A DNA stretch of 64,000 bases from JACMLD01 sp039915085 (GTDB taxonomy: Bacteria > Bacteroidota > Bacteroidia > Chitinophagales > Chitinophagaceae). Position numbers and translations under genes: made by a program. The stretch spans positions 1-64,000 of the forward strand of contig JBDSOC010000179.1 in the NCBI GenBank assembly GCA_039915085.1, in the 5' to 3' direction. Below are positions 44,508 to 55,500 of this stretch, piece after piece (position 1 is the first letter of the stretch; each line of letters begins with the position of its first letter). Below the pieces are notes generated by a model, which was not told the DNA's origin, did not search any database, and saw only the letters and a program-made list of their open reading frames with translations.

Positions 44508-46445
44508 ATGCTAAAAGGAATAATTATAATAGTTTTATTCCTGCCACCGGCAGTTCTTCCGGCACAAAGGCAACAGCACAAAAAAGATAGTTTATTGAAT
44601 ACTCTTCTCAGCGCAAAAGAAGATACCAGCAAAGTAAAGACACTGCTGGGCATTGCAAAATATTACGAAACCAATAACCAGGATTCCTCCTATTATTATT
44701 TAGAAAAATCGAAGCATTTATCTGAATCGCTTGGATACACCAGGGGCATGTTTACTTATTATGAACAACGCGCAATCGTTTCATTTACTAAGGGTGACTA
44801 TGCAAAAGCCAAAGATGAAAACAGCAAAGCGCTTGAACTTGCCAGGCAATTAAAAGACTCCTCATTGGTTGTTGTAATTCTTAACCACATTGGAATTGTG
44901 CATGGCTTGCAACAGAACTTTAAAGAGCAACTGGATTATGCACTGCAGGTAACCAATGTGATAGAAGCAGTTAAAGATTCTTCAAAACTTTCAGCAGTCT
45001 ACCATAACTTGTCTAATTGTTACAACAGTCTCAGGCAATTCAGAAAAGCTGTAGATATCGGACTGTACTCGGTACGCTTATATACCGTATATAAAAAATC
45101 CAGTGATTATATTAACCGGGCTTATGCAACGCTTGCGCAGAGTTATGACGGGCTTTCCATGCCGGACAGTGCCTTATATTATTATGAAACAGCCATCAGG
45201 GAATCAGTAAGGCTGAACGATAAATTTGCCGAGTCAAGCATTTACGGTTATGTATCTACGCTATATTCAAATACAGGTATGTATGCTGAAATGGTTAAAG
45301 CGTCTGAAAAATCCCTGGCGGTTGCCAGAGAATTGCAAAGCAGGGATATGGAAGCGTCTGCACTGTATTCAATGGGCTATGCCAGTTTTTTAAGCGGTAA
45401 CAATGTACTGGCCAGGAAGTACATTAACGGGGCACTTACCATTGCCGTACAGGATACGCTCAGAATTGTAATGGTAAACAGTTACAGCGTTCTGTCGAGT
45501 ATCGCAGCCAGGGATGCTGATTTTCCCGGGTATGTAACCGCAAAAAATAAAACAGACTCTATTTATGAAGTTGTTTTAAATGCAGAAGTAGTTAAAAGCA
45601 GTGCCGACCTGGAAAAAAAATATGAAACGGAAAAAAAAGACAGCCAGATAAAACTACAGCACGCGCAGCTGCAGCAAAAAAATATTCTCAATTATATTCT
45701 TATTGGCAGTGCCTTTATCATTCTTTTAATTTCATTGCTGACCTACAGAACCTATAAACAAAAACAACGGTTGCAACTTCAACGTATAAGTGAACTGGAG
45801 AAAGACAAGTTGCTGGTAGCAGTTGATTCCATGCTGAAAGGGCAGGAAGATGAAAGAAGCCGCCTGGCCAAAGATTTGCATGATGGCCTGGGTAGTTTAT
45901 TATCTGGTGTAAAATTTTCCCTGATCAATATGAAAGACAATTTAATTATAACACCTGAAAACATGGTCGTTTTTGAACGATCACTGGATATGATAGATAC
46001 CTCTATCAAGGAGCTTCGCCGGGTAGCGCATAATCTCATGCCTGAAATGCTGACGAAATTCGGGCTGGACGAAGCACTAAAAGAATATTGCAACAGCATC
46101 AATGCCACAAAGCTGCTTACTGTAAAATACCAGGCGCTTGGCATGGAAACACGCCTGGAAAATTCAACTGAAATAATTATTTACCGGATTGTACAGGAGC
46201 TGCTCAACAATACAATTAAACACGCAGCCGCAACAGAAGCTTTTGTACAACTGATCCGTGACGGAAGCCGTTTAAATATTGTAGTAGAAGATAATGGAAA
46301 AGGGTTTGATACCAGCCTTACCGGAAATAACAATGGCGCCGGTCTTGCAAATGTGCGTAGCCGTGTAGATTATCTGAAAGGCCAGTTGGCTATTCATGCT
46401 GAAGCCGGTAAAGGCACTTTAATAAATATAGAATTTAATGTATAA
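44508..46445 (+). CDS. TPR-sensor histidine kinase, NarL/HisKA_3 type
   Basis: 645-aa sensor kinase: signal peptide, TPR-like repeats (about 35-340), a TM helix (395-412), coiled coil, DHp domain with phospho-acceptor His458 (RLAKDLHDGLGSLLSG) and a short HATPase with ELLNNTIKHA and VEDNGKGFD. The DLHDGLG motif marks the HisKA_3 class that pairs with LuxR-type regulators. The cognate regulator starts 2 bases after its stop codon. The TPR domain should face the periplasm. Confidence 0.9.
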   Translation: MLKGIIIIVLFLPPAVLPAQRQQHKKDSLLNTLLSAKEDTSKVKTLLGIAKYYETNNQDSSYYYLEKSKHLSESLGYTRGMFTYYEQRAIVSFTKGDYAKAKDENSKALELARQLKDSSLVVVILNHIGIVHGLQQNFKEQLDYALQVTNVIEAVKDSSKLSAVYHNLSNCYNSLRQFRKAVDIGLYSVRLYTVYKKSSDYINRAYATLAQSYDGLSMPDSALYYYETAIRESVRLNDKFAESSIYGYVSTLYSNTGMYAEMVKASEKSLAVARELQSRDMEASALYSMGYASFLSGNNVLARKYINGALTIAVQDTLRIVMVNSYSVLSSIAARDADFPGYVTAKNKTDSIYEVVLNAEVVKSSADLEKKYETEKKDSQIKLQHAQLQQKNILNYILIGSAFIILLISLLTYRTYKQKQRLQLQRISELEKDKLLVAVDSMLKGQEDERSRLAKDLHDGLGSLLSGVKFSLINMKDNLIITPENMVVFERSLDMIDTSIKELRRVAHNLMPEMLTKFGLDEALKEYCNSINATKLLTVKYQALGMETRLENSTEIIIYRIVQELLNNTIKHAAATEAFVQLIRDGSRLNIVVEDNGKGFDTSLTGNNNGAGLANVRSRVDYLKGQLAIHAEAGKGTLINIEFNV

Positions 46446-46447
46446 TT

Positions 46448-47068
46448 ATGACCCGTGTATTTATTGTAGACGATCACCCTGTTGTAATTGAAGGCATACA
46501 TTCATTATTGCAAAATGAAAAAGGGATTGAATGGGCAGGCCATGCTATGAATTCCGCCTCCTGCCAGGGATTTTTTGTAAGCAATACGGCAGATGTAATA
46601 TTAATGGACATCAGCATGCCGGGTATGGATGGCGTTGAATTATGCAGGCTTATGAAAGAAACTTACCCGGGTATTTTTATTCTGGGGCTGAGTACTTTTA
46701 ACCAGGGATTGTATATTAAAAAGATGATGGAAAACGGCGCATCCGGGTATATTCTAAAAAACTCAACCAAAGAAGAATTGCTGAAAGCAATACAAACTGT
46801 AATGGCAGGCGGTATTTTTTTTAGCGGAGAAGCCGGAGAAGCATTAAAAGAGCATCAAAAATCTACCACGCAATTACCTGAGCTTTCACCGAGGGAAAAA
46901 GAAATTTTAGGATTGATTGCCGAAGGATATACCAATCCGCAGATTGCTGAAAAAATATTTTTGAGTTCATTCACGGTGGACAGCCACCGCAAAAACCTGC
47001 TTGCAAAGCTACATGTGAAAAATACAGCAAGCCTGATAAGACTTGCTGTTGAAAGAAAACTTATATAG
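46448..47068 (+). CDS. NarL/LuxR-type response regulator
   Basis: 206-aa regulator with receiver (VDDHP at 7-11, phospho-acceptor Asp54 in LMDISMPG, Lys in ILKNST) and a C-terminal LuxR helix-turn-helix (LSPREKEILGLIAEGYTNPQIAEKIFLSSFTVDSHRKNLLAKL). Translationally coupled to the upstream kinase. Its target genes cannot be read here; the nearest sugar genes downstream are on the other strand. Confidence 0.92.
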   Translation: MTRVFIVDDHPVVIEGIHSLLQNEKGIEWAGHAMNSASCQGFFVSNTADVILMDISMPGMDGVELCRLMKETYPGIFILGLSTFNQGLYIKKMMENGASGYILKNSTKEELLKAIQTVMAGGIFFSGEAGEALKEHQKSTTQLPELSPREKEILGLIAEGYTNPQIAEKIFLSSFTVDSHRKNLLAKLHVKNTASLIRLAVERKLI

Positions 47069-47199
47069 AGCATAAAATGTAACGGCTTTCAAGTATGAAC
47101 CATAATGTGGTTACCCGATCTCACCCTGCTCTTCTTCAAACGGGCAGGAGTTAAAACAGCCTAAAATTAAAATAATCACTTTCGTACCTGGTTGGTTAT

Positions 47200-48306
47200 T
47201 TATTTATCCTTCACACAACGAAATCCAAGATTATTGCTGGCACTGCTTGTTTCTCCTTTACCGCGGCTGCCTGCCCTGTACCGGACGCAATATTCATCAC
47301 TGCATAAAAATGATCCACCGCGCTGCACATGTTTTTCTGCGCCTGGTTCATCAGGGTCATAACTATCTCCTGGCCCTTTGGGATTATTAACGGGGCTGCT
47401 TTTATAATAATCGGGGCGATACAAATCACTGCACCATTCCCATACATTACCTTCCATGTCGTATAAACCATAGCCATTGGATGGAAATGATTTTACAGGC
47501 GCAAGTGTTGTATACCCATCCTCTGCTGTATTTCCCTCCGGGAAGCTTCCCTGGAAAATATTGGCCACCCATTTACCACCCGGCTTTAATTCTTTGCCCC
47601 AATAATATTTTTGATTTGATTTCCCCGCGTCTGCGGCATATTCCCATTCAGCTTCAGTAGGTAACCTTTTACCGGCCCATTTTGCATAAGCTGCAGCATC
47701 TGCGTAACATACCTGTACAACGGGATCGTTTCGCTTTTCATTTATATTACTGTGCGGCCCCTTCGGATGTTTCCAATCAGCACCAGGCACATATTGCCAC
47801 CATTGCAACGGATTGTCAAGTGACACTTTTTGAACACCAGGGGTAAATACTGCAGAACCAGGCACCAGTTTATCAGCAGGCACGCCCGGATAATCCGCAG
47901 GGTTTAATTTTCTTTCTGCGATAGTTATATACCCGGTGGCTTTTACAAATAAAGCGAACGCTGCATTGGTTACTTCATGTTCATCCATCCAGAAACTATT
48001 TATCGTTACGCCGTGCAAAGGTTGTGCATCTGCAAAATCAGCAGATCCCATCTTAAAACTTCCTCCTTTAATAAATACCATTTCACTGTAACCATTAACT
48101 TCACCAGTATTTCTTTTAATAGATGCAGTTAATGCAACAGCCCTCGACGGAACCCTGCAAAGTATATGTGAATCGGGATGAACTGTATCAATGATAGCAA
48201 TAGCAGTTGCAGTCCTTTCGCTTTTTTTACTAAAAGCAATAATTACAAAACCCATCACAAAAAATATTATCCACTTAAAAAAATGCATGGCTTTATACTT
48301 GTTCAT
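47200..48306 (-). CDS. formylglycine-generating-enzyme family protein (SUMF1/FGE)
   Basis: 368-aa FGE-sulfatase-fold protein with an N-terminal hydrophobic anchor (9-26). The family signature includes MVFIKGGSFKMGS, RLPTEAEWEYAA, GNVWEWCSDLY and GGSFLCSDEYCVRYRAGSR ... SNNLGFRCVKD. Cys335 and Cys340 match the copper/active-site pair of FGE (human Cys336/Cys341), so true sulfatase-maturing activity is likely. It oxidises a Cys of CxPxR in sulfatases. No sulfatase gene lies in this window. The anchor would put the enzyme outside the cytoplasm. Confidence 0.78.
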   Translation of the reverse strand: MNKYKAMHFFKWIIFFVMGFVIIAFSKKSERTATAIAIIDTVHPDSHILCRVPSRAVALTASIKRNTGEVNGYSEMVFIKGGSFKMGSADFADAQPLHGVTINSFWMDEHEVTNAAFALFVKATGYITIAERKLNPADYPGVPADKLVPGSAVFTPGVQKVSLDNPLQWWQYVPGADWKHPKGPHSNINEKRNDPVVQVCYADAAAYAKWAGKRLPTEAEWEYAADAGKSNQKYYWGKELKPGGKWVANIFQGSFPEGNTAEDGYTTLAPVKSFPSNGYGLYDMEGNVWEWCSDLYRPDYYKSSPVNNPKGPGDSYDPDEPGAEKHVQRGGSFLCSDEYCVRYRAGSRGKGETSSASNNLGFRCVKDK

Positions 48307-48361
48307 AATAAAATCAGTAAACCCTAATTGCTGTGTTTCTTACATTATAACATTGTTTTTT

Positions 48362-50260
48362 TCAGGGTAATTTCTGCGAATCTATCAGCTGCGGTATCCA
48401 AACCCTGAACCTGGAAGATGGGTCAAATGTACTTCCCGCAGATGCATAATCGCATAATACCACCTGTATAGACCTGGGACCACCTTCAGCATGTGATTCT
48501 GTAATAAAAGATGCTTTTGCACTAAACCAATAATTAGCAGTCGCCTCTTCAACAGGCTGCAGATCTATAAAGCCATCTTTTGTAAGGATGGGGGTTAATG
48601 GTTCATCGGTATCAGGCAAACCCAGCCGCATGTCCCTGGCAAGAACAAGCGGGCCACGTGTAATGGCGAAGTATTCATTGCTGACACCCGATTTAAACAG
48701 ATGCCCACGCATATCCAATGAAACGGCTATTGTATCACCATCTTTCCAGTTGCGGCTGATCGGTATAAAATTACCGGAACCAGCTATTGGTACCACTTCA
48801 TTGTTTACGTTTATGGATGACTGCTGGCTCCAGTAAGGATTGCGCACACGCAGCGTAAATTTTTCTGCTTTCGGAAGCCGTACGGTAATAATAACCGTTC
48901 CGGAAACCGGGTAACTGGTAGACTGCTCAATAATTAAAGTTTGATTGCCGGGTGTTTTTGCAGTAAACTTTCCTGCTGTAAAAAAATTGACATTTACACC
49001 GTCCTCCGCTTTCATAACGGCAGTAAGCGGCAGGGTAAATAATCCCCGGGGACCACTGGCTTCACAACAATTTATTCCCATATGGCACTGCTCCTCTCCT
49101 TTCAGCCTTTCACCTGATAAAGGCGTGTATTTGGCCCAGTCAGAACCATCTGTATACATAGCGCCCAATAATGCATTATAATAAGTTTGTTCAACTGCAT
49201 CGGCATATTTGGCTTCACCGGTAAGCCGTAGCAATTGCTGGCTCAGTTTAATCCAGGTAGCGGTAACACAAGTCTCCTGGTAATGATTAACAGCCAGTGT
49301 TTGATAGTCTTTTCCGCCAAACCAGCATTCCATGGCGGAACCTGAACCGGCGATGTTCAGTTCAGTACTTTTTATACTTTCCCAGGTGTTTACAACAGCT
49401 TCTTTGTACTTTTCTTTTCCGGTAATGCGGTATAATTCCAGCAGCCCTTCATAGCAGGACATCATTTCATAGGCTTTTTGTCCCTGCTCCCATCCATACC
49501 AGCTGTGAACCGGTTTGGGAAAACGTTTACCCACTGCCGTTACAGATTTTGACAGCAGCTGCGGACCATCATCTGTCTCCCATTCCCGCACAATTTCTTC
49601 TGCAAAATCAAGGTAACGTTTATTGCCCGTACGTGTATACAACAGCGTAATTGGCTCAAGTACAGATGAAGCTGCCATACCACGATGGTTGCCCAGTTTA
49701 ACTATTGGCACTTTATTATCTGACAGTTCTTTGATGAGGTGATCGGCAATCTTGCCGGCAGCATCCAGCGCTTTACGGTTTTGCATCAGATCATAATATC
49801 CAATGAGGCCCAGCATACAGTATTTGCGGCCCCATATATCCCATTGCTGCAAATGTTTACCGGGTGCATAATTGCCAATATAACCGTCTGCTGCCTGTGT
49901 AGCAATAAGATCCGTTACAGATTTATCCAGTACGTTTTTTAATTGTTCAGTTGGTTTATAACGGTATGCAAGCAGCGCAGATGTAAACCATTTGCCCCAG
50001 AATTCACTCTGCCAGCAAGAGCTTTCGGTGCGGTTAAGAAAAGGTTTTATTAAATTATCAGCATCCTGTGCCAGTATACGGTTCTTATAAGCTGCATCCA
50101 GTTTTCTGCCAATAAACCCGGATAGTTCAGGCGATGCAAGCTGTTGCAACCTATCTTTTACAACAGGAACTACCGGCTGCTGGGCCCGGGCAAACTGCAC
50201 GGAGACCGTATAGCAAAAAAAGATAGCAGAAAGAGATGTAAGCCTGGCAAAATATTTCAT
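48362..50260 (-). CDS. GH127-type beta-L-arabinofuranosidase-like enzyme (DUF1680)
   Basis: 632-aa exported enzyme with signal peptide (ends near QFARAQ). The alpha/alpha barrel with the conserved metal site appears as QETC (Glu329, Cys331) and INCCEASGPRG (Cys398, Cys399), equivalent to the zinc and nucleophile-cysteine residues of GH127 HypBA1. A C-terminal beta region follows (IPISRNWKDGDTIAVSLDM). Family enzymes act on arabinofuranose, but GH127 relatives (GH121, GH142, GH146) share this pattern, so the exact sugar is open. Located 55 bases from the FGE gene on the same strand. Confidence 0.82.
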   Translation of the reverse strand: MKYFARLTSLSAIFFCYTVSVQFARAQQPVVPVVKDRLQQLASPELSGFIGRKLDAAYKNRILAQDADNLIKPFLNRTESSCWQSEFWGKWFTSALLAYRYKPTEQLKNVLDKSVTDLIATQAADGYIGNYAPGKHLQQWDIWGRKYCMLGLIGYYDLMQNRKALDAAGKIADHLIKELSDNKVPIVKLGNHRGMAASSVLEPITLLYTRTGNKRYLDFAEEIVREWETDDGPQLLSKSVTAVGKRFPKPVHSWYGWEQGQKAYEMMSCYEGLLELYRITGKEKYKEAVVNTWESIKSTELNIAGSGSAMECWFGGKDYQTLAVNHYQETCVTATWIKLSQQLLRLTGEAKYADAVEQTYYNALLGAMYTDGSDWAKYTPLSGERLKGEEQCHMGINCCEASGPRGLFTLPLTAVMKAEDGVNVNFFTAGKFTAKTPGNQTLIIEQSTSYPVSGTVIITVRLPKAEKFTLRVRNPYWSQQSSINVNNEVVPIAGSGNFIPISRNWKDGDTIAVSLDMRGHLFKSGVSNEYFAITRGPLVLARDMRLGLPDTDEPLTPILTKDGFIDLQPVEEATANYWFSAKASFITESHAEGGPRSIQVVLCDYASAGSTFDPSSRFRVWIPQLIDSQKLP

Positions 50261-50562
50261 ACATTAAATTATTAAACAGCCATATTACCGGATGAGCAAT
50301 CGCAGGGCGAATCTAAAATAATCCCGGCAAAACATTTCTTTATTTTATTGACTTTAATACACCTGCTGCTTCTTCTGGGTCCTTTTTATTCAATGAAATG
50401 AATTCCATTTTTATTGCATTGCATTTCGTTTTACCAGTGTTATAGAAACGACCATCACCAATGAAAAGTCCACAGGTGGCTGTTTTTTGGAGCAACAGCA
50501 CTAACACCATAGCTTTTTATCTTTATAAAACAAATGCAGTATAATACAAAAAACTATAAAGA
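50261..50562. other. intergenic region
   Basis: 302 bases with no gene, promoter box or repeat that I can support. It should contain the promoter of the GH127-type gene. Confidence 0.4.
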
Positions 50563-50886
50563 TTAGCCTTCCTTCCCTGTACCATATACCGTAATTAATG
50601 ATTGTATATCATCTTTCAGGGCACCCGAAGCCTCATCAAACAATGCGTCCTTCGCTTTTTTTGAATGCTTATTACTATTAGACATTTTTATATTGTTTTG
50701 AATTGATTCCAGTGAAGGATAAAAAATTGCTGTATTTTTTTCATACCATGGATTGATGGATTCTATCTTACCGAGTATATCCGCGTATTCATCTACTATA
50801 GTATTAATTTCGATCACATTTTCTGCAGTGTGCCTCCTGGGTATCCTGTCATACAAATCCTGTAAAAGTGCTTTAAATTGCTCCAT
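50563..50886 (-). CDS. hypothetical protein
   Basis: 107-aa mostly helical soluble protein (FKALLQDLYDRIPRRHTAENVIEINTIVDEYADILGKIESI; DEASGALKDDIQSLITVYG), weakly acidic. No leader, no recognised domain. Single gene in a quiet region. Confidence 0.5.
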   Translation of the reverse strand: MEQFKALLQDLYDRIPRRHTAENVIEINTIVDEYADILGKIESINPWYEKNTAIFYPSLESIQNNIKMSNSNKHSKKAKDALFDEASGALKDDIQSLITVYGTGKEG

Positions 50887-50979
50887 TTGGTATAGTTATA
50901 TAATACGAATGTAGGGTAAAGAAGCAATCTGTAATAAAAGAGTGGTCAAGTGACACATTTAACATGAAATTTTTTCTAA

Positions 50980-51426
50980 AAAGGATTATCTAGTCTGCAA
51001 AATCATCCGAAATTTTTACTTTTAGTCCGTAATTGCCAGTACAGGACACCTAAAGGATTTGCTGCTATGCTTATAATTGGCAAAGACACCAACGGCGTTT
51101 ATCCCGGAAACAACTGGTACAGCCTGCATGGTGGATTTATTATTGACGGATTTACTGATTTTCAGACATGGGCCAATACAAAAAGTAAAGAAAAATACAA
51201 TAACAATATTGCAGGATGTAATATTGATCCTTTGTTTGCCAATGCAGGGCATACCACCCTGACCGATCCTGCTTTAATTTATTTATATAATAATTACAAA
51301 CCGGTTTCATCATCAGCTTTATACAAAGGCGGACTTGATTTGAAAACATTGTTTGGGATTGACAATGGCAGCAAAACCCTTAATGAAACGGCGGCAGGTG
51401 CAAAGGGTATTGGCGCATCTTACTAA
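50980..51426 (+). pseudogene. C-terminal remnant of a right-handed beta-helix (polysaccharide lyase-like) gene
   Basis: Open frame bounded by a stop at 50977-50979 and lacking a start codon until 51067. The ~120 C-terminal residues show IDGFTDFQTWANTKSKE, CNIDPLFANAG, DPALIYLYNNYKP, LKTLFGIDNGSK and a final GAKGIGASY, the pattern of the last turns of beta-helix proteins (NPLFVN ... SPAIDAG ... DIGAYE). No signal peptide or N-terminal body is present. Best read as a truncated gene left by a deletion or recombination before the GH43 gene; an independent short protein is less likely. Confidence 0.6.
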
Positions 51427-51453
51427 CCGGTCAGACGGAGACGTCAGACCGGT
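51426..51453. repeat. GC-rich palindromic hairpin after the remnant gene
   Basis: ACCGGTC (51426-51432) pairs with GACCGGT (51447-51453), then a mismatch, then GACG/CGTC around a GAGA loop. It lies directly past the stop codon at 51424-51426. There is no U-run, so it is repeat-like rather than a terminator. Confidence 0.5.
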
Positions 51454-51510
51454 CCGACATCCCCGTTTGACCGATCCAATTTCAAACCCAATATCCCCCA
51501 TCCCAAAATC

Positions 51511-52539
51511 ATGATTATGAAAAAAATATTTTTTACGGCCATTATTCTTGCTACAATACTAACGGGCAACAAACTTTCAGCGCAACAAACAAATTTCTCT
51601 CCGGGAGAAATATGGAAGGACACCGAAGGAAATGCAATCAATGCACATGGCGGCGGGTTGCTTTTGCACAAAGGCATCTACTATTGGTTTGGAGAGATAA
51701 AAAAAGGGGGAACAGTACGGGTGGCTTATGTTACTTCATGGGAGGATTACCGTGTTCCTGCAGGTGGTGTTAATTGTTATTCATCAAACGATCTATTGAA
51801 CTGGAAAAATGAAGGTGTAGCATTAGCTTCCAATACTACAGACAGCGCAAGTGACCTGTACACCAGCAAAGTAATTGAAAGACCCAAAGTGATCTACAAT
51901 AAGAAGACGGGTAAATTTGTGATGTGGTTACACCTGGATAATGAAGACTACAGCTATGCACATTCAGGTGTTGCAGTCAGTGATAAACCCACAGGGCCTT
52001 ATCACTTTATTAAAAGTGAGAAGCCGAATGGCCATGATGCCAGAGATATGACCATCTTCCAGGATGACGACGGCAAAGCCTATCACCTGTATTCATCTGA
52101 AGGCAATGCTACCATGCATGTTACACTGCTCTCCGGTGATTATTTGCAACATACCCTGATTGAAAAAAGAATCCTTATCGGATCATCACGTGAGGCGCCC
52201 GCTATTATCAAATACAACAAAAAATATTATTTATTTTCTTCCGGCTGCACTGGCTGGGCGCCAAATGCCGCTTCTTACGCAGTAGCAGACCAGATGCTGG
52301 GCGAATGGAAACAGCATGACAATCCATGCACCGGTAAAGATTCTGCCATCACGTATACATCGCAAAGCACTTATGCAATAAAAGTACCGGGTAAAAAAGA
52401 TGCATTTATTTTCTTGGCAGATCGCTGGAATAAAACCGATCTTCCGGATTCGAGGTATATTTGGTTGCCTATGACTATCAAAAACGGTAAGCCCCGGATA
52501 AGTTGGGCAGATGAGTGGAACTTTTCCTTTTTTAAATAA
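51511..52539 (+). CDS. GH43 family glycosidase
   Basis: 342-aa exported five-bladed propeller of family GH43 (signal peptide MKKIFFTAIILATILTG, cleavage near LSAQ). Landmarks are INAHGGGLLLHKGIYYWFGE (blade 1, base Asp/Glu region), SKVIERPKVIYNKKTGKFVMWLHLD, DARDMTIFQDDDGKAYHLYSS, SREAPAIIKYNKKYYLFSSGCTGW and SQSTYAIKVPG. Family members include arabinosidases, xylosidases and galactosidases; the exact subfamily is not assigned. The GH106-like gene starts 9 bases after the stop, so they form an operon. Confidence 0.82.
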   Translation: MIMKKIFFTAIILATILTGNKLSAQQTNFSPGEIWKDTEGNAINAHGGGLLLHKGIYYWFGEIKKGGTVRVAYVTSWEDYRVPAGGVNCYSSNDLLNWKNEGVALASNTTDSASDLYTSKVIERPKVIYNKKTGKFVMWLHLDNEDYSYAHSGVAVSDKPTGPYHFIKSEKPNGHDARDMTIFQDDDGKAYHLYSSEGNATMHVTLLSGDYLQHTLIEKRILIGSSREAPAIIKYNKKYYLFSSGCTGWAPNAASYAVADQMLGEWKQHDNPCTGKDSAITYTSQSTYAIKVPGKKDAFIFLADRWNKTDLPDSRYIWLPMTIKNGKPRISWADEWNFSFFK

Positions 52540-52548
52540 CCTTACACA

Positions 52549-55500
52549 ATGAATACCGGCAAAATCATACTGCTTTGTTTTCTTGCATGCGTAAACTGCC
52601 ATTGCTATGCGCAGCAAACCACCAACCGAAATTCATTTTCTTACATAAAGCAACAGTTTGCTCAACCAGATAAACAATTTGGAAGCGCCCCTTTATGGGT
52701 ATGGAATACTAAAGTAACAAAAGAAATCATTGATTCAATGCTCACTGGTTTCAGGCAACAATCTTTTGGCGGCGTATTTGTTCATCCAAGACCCGGACTT
52801 GTTACACCTTATTTGGGAACAGAATGGCTGGCGCTTTGGAAATATGCCATGCAAAAAGCAAAACAGCTGGATCTTGATATCTGGATTTATGATGAAAATT
52901 CCTACCCCAGTGGCTTTGCAGGTGGTCATGTTCCAGCAGCAATGCCGGCTTCTTATAACCAGGCACAGATGCTGACGATGCAAAAAATTAACAGCCTGCC
53001 TGACAGCAAGCAATACTTTATTGCACTTGAAAAACAAACCGATGGTTCTTTAAAAGTTGTTGCTGATAAAAACAAAACAAGTTTGGGCACTTATTACATT
53101 TTTAAAAAAGAATTTTATTATACTTCGCCATGGTATGGGGGTTTTTCATATGTTGATTTAATGGTGCCGGGCGTTACAGAAAAATTTCTTGATATCACGA
53201 TGCGCAATGGTTATGAACCCATCGTGGGTAATGAATTTGGCAAAACAGTAAAAGGTATTTTTTCTGATGAACCCAACATAGAATCTACAAATAATAAAAG
53301 TATCCGCTGGACACCGCTCCTGTTTTCAACCTTCAGGCAAAAATGGGGGTATCGTCTTGAAGAAAATCTTCCTTCACTATTTGAAGAAACGGGCAACTGG
53401 AAAAAGATTCGTCATAACTATCATTCGGTCCTGCTTGATTTATTTATTGAATACTGGAGTAAACCAATGAATAAATATACCACTGAAAAAAAACTGGAAT
53501 GGACCGGTCATTACTGGGAGCATGAATGGCCGAGTCCTATGCACGGACCCGATAATATGGCTATGTATGCCTGGCATCAGCGGCCCGGTATTGACATGCT
53601 TTTTAACCAGTTTAATGAATACAGTCATGACGCACAGTTTGGTAATATTCGTTCAGTAAAGGAACTGGCAAGCGTAGCCAACCAACTGGGTAAAAAAAGA
53701 ACACTGAGTGAGACTTATGGGGGTGGCGGCTGGGAATTAACTTTTAAAGACATGAAACGATTGGGTGACTGGGAATTTGTTTTAGGAATTAATACACTTA
53801 ATCAGCACCTCGCGTTTATGTCGCTGGAAGGTGCAAGAAAATATGATTATCCGCAATCTTTTACTTATCACAATCCATGGTGGCCTTATTATGGAGGGCT
53901 GAACAAACACTTCGCAAGAATATCACTGGCATTATCAACCGGTAAACAAAAAAATACCATACTTATACTTGAACCGACCACCACTGCGTGGATGTCTTAC
54001 CGCTATATCGATAGTCCGCATATCACCTATAGAACAGGCCAGGATTTTCAGTCGTTTATTACCCGGCTTGAAAAGGCGCAGGTTGAATATGATCTCGGCA
54101 GTGAAGACATTATTAAAAGGAACGGAAAGGTAACCGGCAATCAGTTTATTATTGGTGAAGCTGCTTACAAAACGGTTGTTATTCCCGCCGGAATGGAAAA
54201 TATTAATTCGGAAACTTTTGAACTCCTTAAACACTTTAAGGCAAACGGTGGCCAGGTACTTATTTTTGATACACTGCAATATGTAAACGGAGAAAAAGAC
54301 AAAGCCCTGGAGGAATTTGCTTTAAAAACAGTCCGGTTTAATGGCCTCAGCGATCTTAACTATGAGGTGATTGAAAAATATTTCACCAATAATGAGATTA
54401 AATTTGATATAATTGATACTACAAAAACAGATTTGTATCACATGCGCCGCATTACCCAGGATGGGCAACTTATATTTCTTACAAATTCTTCAATTACTAA
54501 TTCGGCAGCAGGAAATTTTTATATTGATGCCAAAGAAGCAATGGAGCTTAACACACAAACCGGGGCAATATCGCCTTATCCTTCAGCCAAATCGGGCAAT
54601 GGAATTACTATTGGCTATAATCTTCCGGAAGCGGGCAGCCTTTTACTATTTGTCGCAAATAAAAAATCTGCCTCACAATCTTTAACAGCAAAAGGAAAAA
54701 ATACAATGGCCGGAACGGTCGTTCTAATTACCAGTGGATCAATCAAAAGATTAAGACCTGATATTCTTACACTTGATTTTTGTGATTTAAAATTAAAGGA
54801 TACGCTGCTGACACGCCAGTATTTCTACCTGGCTGCCGATTACTTATTTAAATACAATGGCTTTAATGACGGCGATCCGTGGAATACATCCGTCCAGTTT
54901 AAGGATCAAACCATAACACGCGATACGTTTAAAGCAGGTACTGGTTTTGAAGTAACATATCATTTTATGATTGATACAAAATCTACCAATGATTTGCAGC
55001 TAAAAGCAGTTGTGGAAAGAAGTCAATTGTGGGAGGTATTCATCAACGGAACCAAACTACAGCCCAATGTAAATGAATGGTGGCTGGATAAAAACTTTTC
55101 TGTATTTGGCATAAATGCGTATACACATGACGGGGAGAATACCATAAAGCTGGTTGCTCCCCGTATGAGTGTCTATGCAGAAATTCAGCCTGTATATATT
55201 ACGGGTAATTTTAACCTGGCGCCGGATACCGCTGCATGGCGTATAGTTCCGGCTCAACCAATACAAATGGGAAGCTGGAAAGAACAGGGAATGCCTTTGT
55301 ATGGTCATGAAGTGATATATGCCAAAAGCTTTGAGGTGAAGAATACTAAAATTCAATATAAGATTAAACCAGGCAAATGGAAGGGAACAGTGGGGCTGCT
55401 AAAAGTGAACGGCAAACAGGTAGCGGTTTTAATAGGCAATGAAACAAGTCTTGATATTACCAGGTATATACAACCCGGAAAAAATTATGCAGAACTGATT

